This document shows positions 62,913-64,000 of a DNA stretch of 64,000 nt, piece by piece. The translations under genes and the position numbers were made by a program. How positions within the stretch are numbered: position 1 is the first letter of the stretch; every line of letters starts with the position of its first letter. The DNA is from Chloroflexota bacterium (GTDB taxonomy: Bacteria > Chloroflexota > UBA6077 > FW602-bin22 > JAMCYS01). The notes beneath the pieces are model-generated. The model was not told the DNA's origin. It worked only from the letters and a program-made list of their open reading frames with translations, and made no database searches. Where the stretch lies: positions 1-64,000 of the forward strand of contig JAMCYS010000098.1 of the NCBI GenBank assembly GCA_023473795.1, written 5' to 3'.

Positions 62913-63839
62913 ATGGCTCCTATCGTCCGCACCGTGCGGGGCGACGTCGACCCCGCCGACCTGGGCATAACCCTCTGCCACGAGCACGTCATCGTCGACG
63001 CCCGCGAGGGCTTTGCCGACCCCGATATCTACTTGGACGATCCTGAGGAGGTGGCCGAGGACCTGCGTGAGGCCGCGCGCTACGGCCTGCGCACGGTCGT
63101 GGACGTGACCAACGTCGGCATGCACCGCCGCCCGCTTGCCGTGCGGCGGGTTGCCGAGCTGAGCGGACTGCACGTCGTCGCCGGCGCCGGCTTCTACCAC
63201 GGCCACTTCCTGCCGGACTACGTGCACGAAATGGACGTGGACGAGCTGGCCGCGAGCATCGTGCGCGAGGTCGAAGTCGGCATCGAGGATAGCGGCGTGC
63301 GCGCCGGGGTGATTGGGGAAGTTGGGGCCAGCGAGGGCGGCCTGACGCCCACCGAACGGCGGCTCTTCCTGGCCACGGGCCAGGCGCAGCGGCTCACCGG
63401 CGCCCCGGTGGTCACCCACACGGCCCTCGGCCAGCAGGCCATGGAGCAGCTGGACCTGCTGGAGGACGGCGGGGCTGATCCCACCAAGGTGCTAGTGGGC
63501 CACATGGACTGCAACCTGGACCTCGCCGCCCACCTGGCGGTGGCCGAGCGCGGTGCCTTCGTCGGCATCGACCGCATCAACGCCCGCAAGTATCCCTGGG
63601 ACGACAAGCGCGTCGAGCTGGTGCTAGGCCTGGCCGAACGCGGCTACGCCGGCCGCGTCATTCTCTCGCACGACCTCTCACGCAAGTCGCGCCTGCTCAA
63701 GAACGGCGGCACCGGCTACGGCTTCATCCTACGGGAGTTCGTGCCCGCCCTGCGCCGGGCCGGCGCGGACGACAACCTGCTGCACCTCATCTTGGTGGAG
63801 AACCCGTGCCATCTGCTGGCCTTCGCCCCGCGGCAGTAG
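62913..63839 (+). CDS. Phosphotriesterase-family metal-dependent hydrolase
   Basis: 308 residues, TIM-barrel amidohydrolase. Metal ligands visible: LCHEHV (H23, H25), a bridging residue in GVIGEVGASEGGLTPTER, VVTHTALG, LVGHMDCN and the Asp of ILSHDLSRKS. The Glu in GEVGAS suggests a phosphotriesterase-homology-protein or lactonase-like member rather than the carbamylated-Lys type. ATG at 62913 has AGGAGGAAGG upstream. Substrate unknown. It is divergent from the DapA-like gene, with a ~150-bp shared promoter region; the two may act in one pathway. Confidence 0.85.
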   Translation: MAPIVRTVRGDVDPADLGITLCHEHVIVDAREGFADPDIYLDDPEEVAEDLREAARYGLRTVVDVTNVGMHRRPLAVRRVAELSGLHVVAGAGFYHGHFLPDYVHEMDVDELAASIVREVEVGIEDSGVRAGVIGEVGASEGGLTPTERRLFLATGQAQRLTGAPVVTHTALGQQAMEQLDLLEDGGADPTKVLVGHMDCNLDLAAHLAVAERGAFVGIDRINARKYPWDDKRVELVLGLAERGYAGRVILSHDLSRKSRLLKNGGTGYGFILREFVPALRRAGADDNLLHLILVENPCHLLAFAPRQ

Positions 63840-63931
63840 GCGGCGGTTGTCCCAAGAATAGGAGTCAACCATAGCCCTCTAGGTCACCAATCGGCGTGAA
63901 AATGGTTTGCGTGGGGCAAGCGTGATTTCGT

Positions 63932-63953
63932 AGGGGCGACCCTTGGGTCGCCC
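63932..63953. repeat. Partial TAGGGGCGACC palindromic element
   Basis: GGGCGACCC (63934-63942) is followed after TT by GGGTCGCCC (63945-63953). The core is the same as in the 44676 element. Right window edge; the element may continue beyond the window. Confidence 0.5.
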
Positions 63954-64000
63954 GCCTTCCCTGCGCTACGGGGACATGGCCCGCGGGCGAGGCTTGCCTC

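Overview
This is a 64 kb window of GC-rich bacterial chromosome. No rRNA, tRNA, phage or CRISPR locus is visible. Gene content suggests a Chloroflexota bacterium: a giant PTPS-related membrane protein, a DUF881/TIGR01906 block, exported proteins with Thr/Pro-rich tails, a VanW protein and glycosidase-like proteins sharing an exported repeat module, and a Phd/VapC pair. That assignment is inferred from gene families and composition; there is no marker gene to confirm it.

Layout. 0.3-5.7 kb (minus strand): a PPC/DUF296 protein, an AmmeMemoRadiSam-B protein, a nitronate monooxygenase-like enzyme and a large polytopic membrane protein. 6.0-7.7 kb: a shattered paralogue of that membrane protein. 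8.0-14.9 kb (minus): a small Cys-rich protein, nadE, chrB-C, tldE and tldD, interrupted by a perfect 990-bp tandem duplication that gives two chrB-C copies. 15-17.6 kb: an FmdB zinc ribbon, two DUF881 proteins and a TIGR01906-type membrane protein. 17.8-27.5 kb is an accessory, defence-flavoured region: an AbiTii-like protein, a VapBC45-like pair, a collapsed trehalose synthase gene, an MFS transporter, a single-polypeptide restriction-methylation enzyme, a Phd/VapC pair and palindromic repeats.

27.5-32.9 kb is the phosphate uptake operon pstB1-pstS-pstC-pstA-pstB2-(PPOX)-phoU. Its two PstB paralogues carry complementary motif losses that predict an asymmetric heterodimer. 33.3-38.4 kb: a kinase-like protein lacking the usual ATP-binding Lys, murI, an amidohydrolase and a VanW protein. 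38.8-40.7 kb: a two-gene restriction-modification system (m4C-type methylase plus an XcyI/Cfr9I-like nuclease). 41-46.4 kb: an M1 peptidase, an MFS transporter, a Nudix protein, an AI-2E-type permease and a DUF402 protein.

46.5-53.6 kb is a catabolic/transport cluster: a LacI regulator, an alkaline-phosphatase-superfamily phosphodiesterase, and a family-5 binding protein with two permeases but no ATPase. 53.9-56.2 kb is a tdh-kbl threonine degradation pair. 56.5-60.3 kb: a zinc-ribbon protein and two exported glycosidase-like TIM-barrel proteins. 60.6-63.8 kb: a uroporphyrinogen-decarboxylase-family protein, a DapA-family protein without its catalytic Lys, and a phosphotriesterase-family hydrolase.

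Three loci show abrupt internal gene collapse or duplication: 6.0-7.7 kb, 10.2-12.2 kb and 20.6-21.0 kb. This points either to real genome plasticity or to assembly problems, and read mapping would separate the two.
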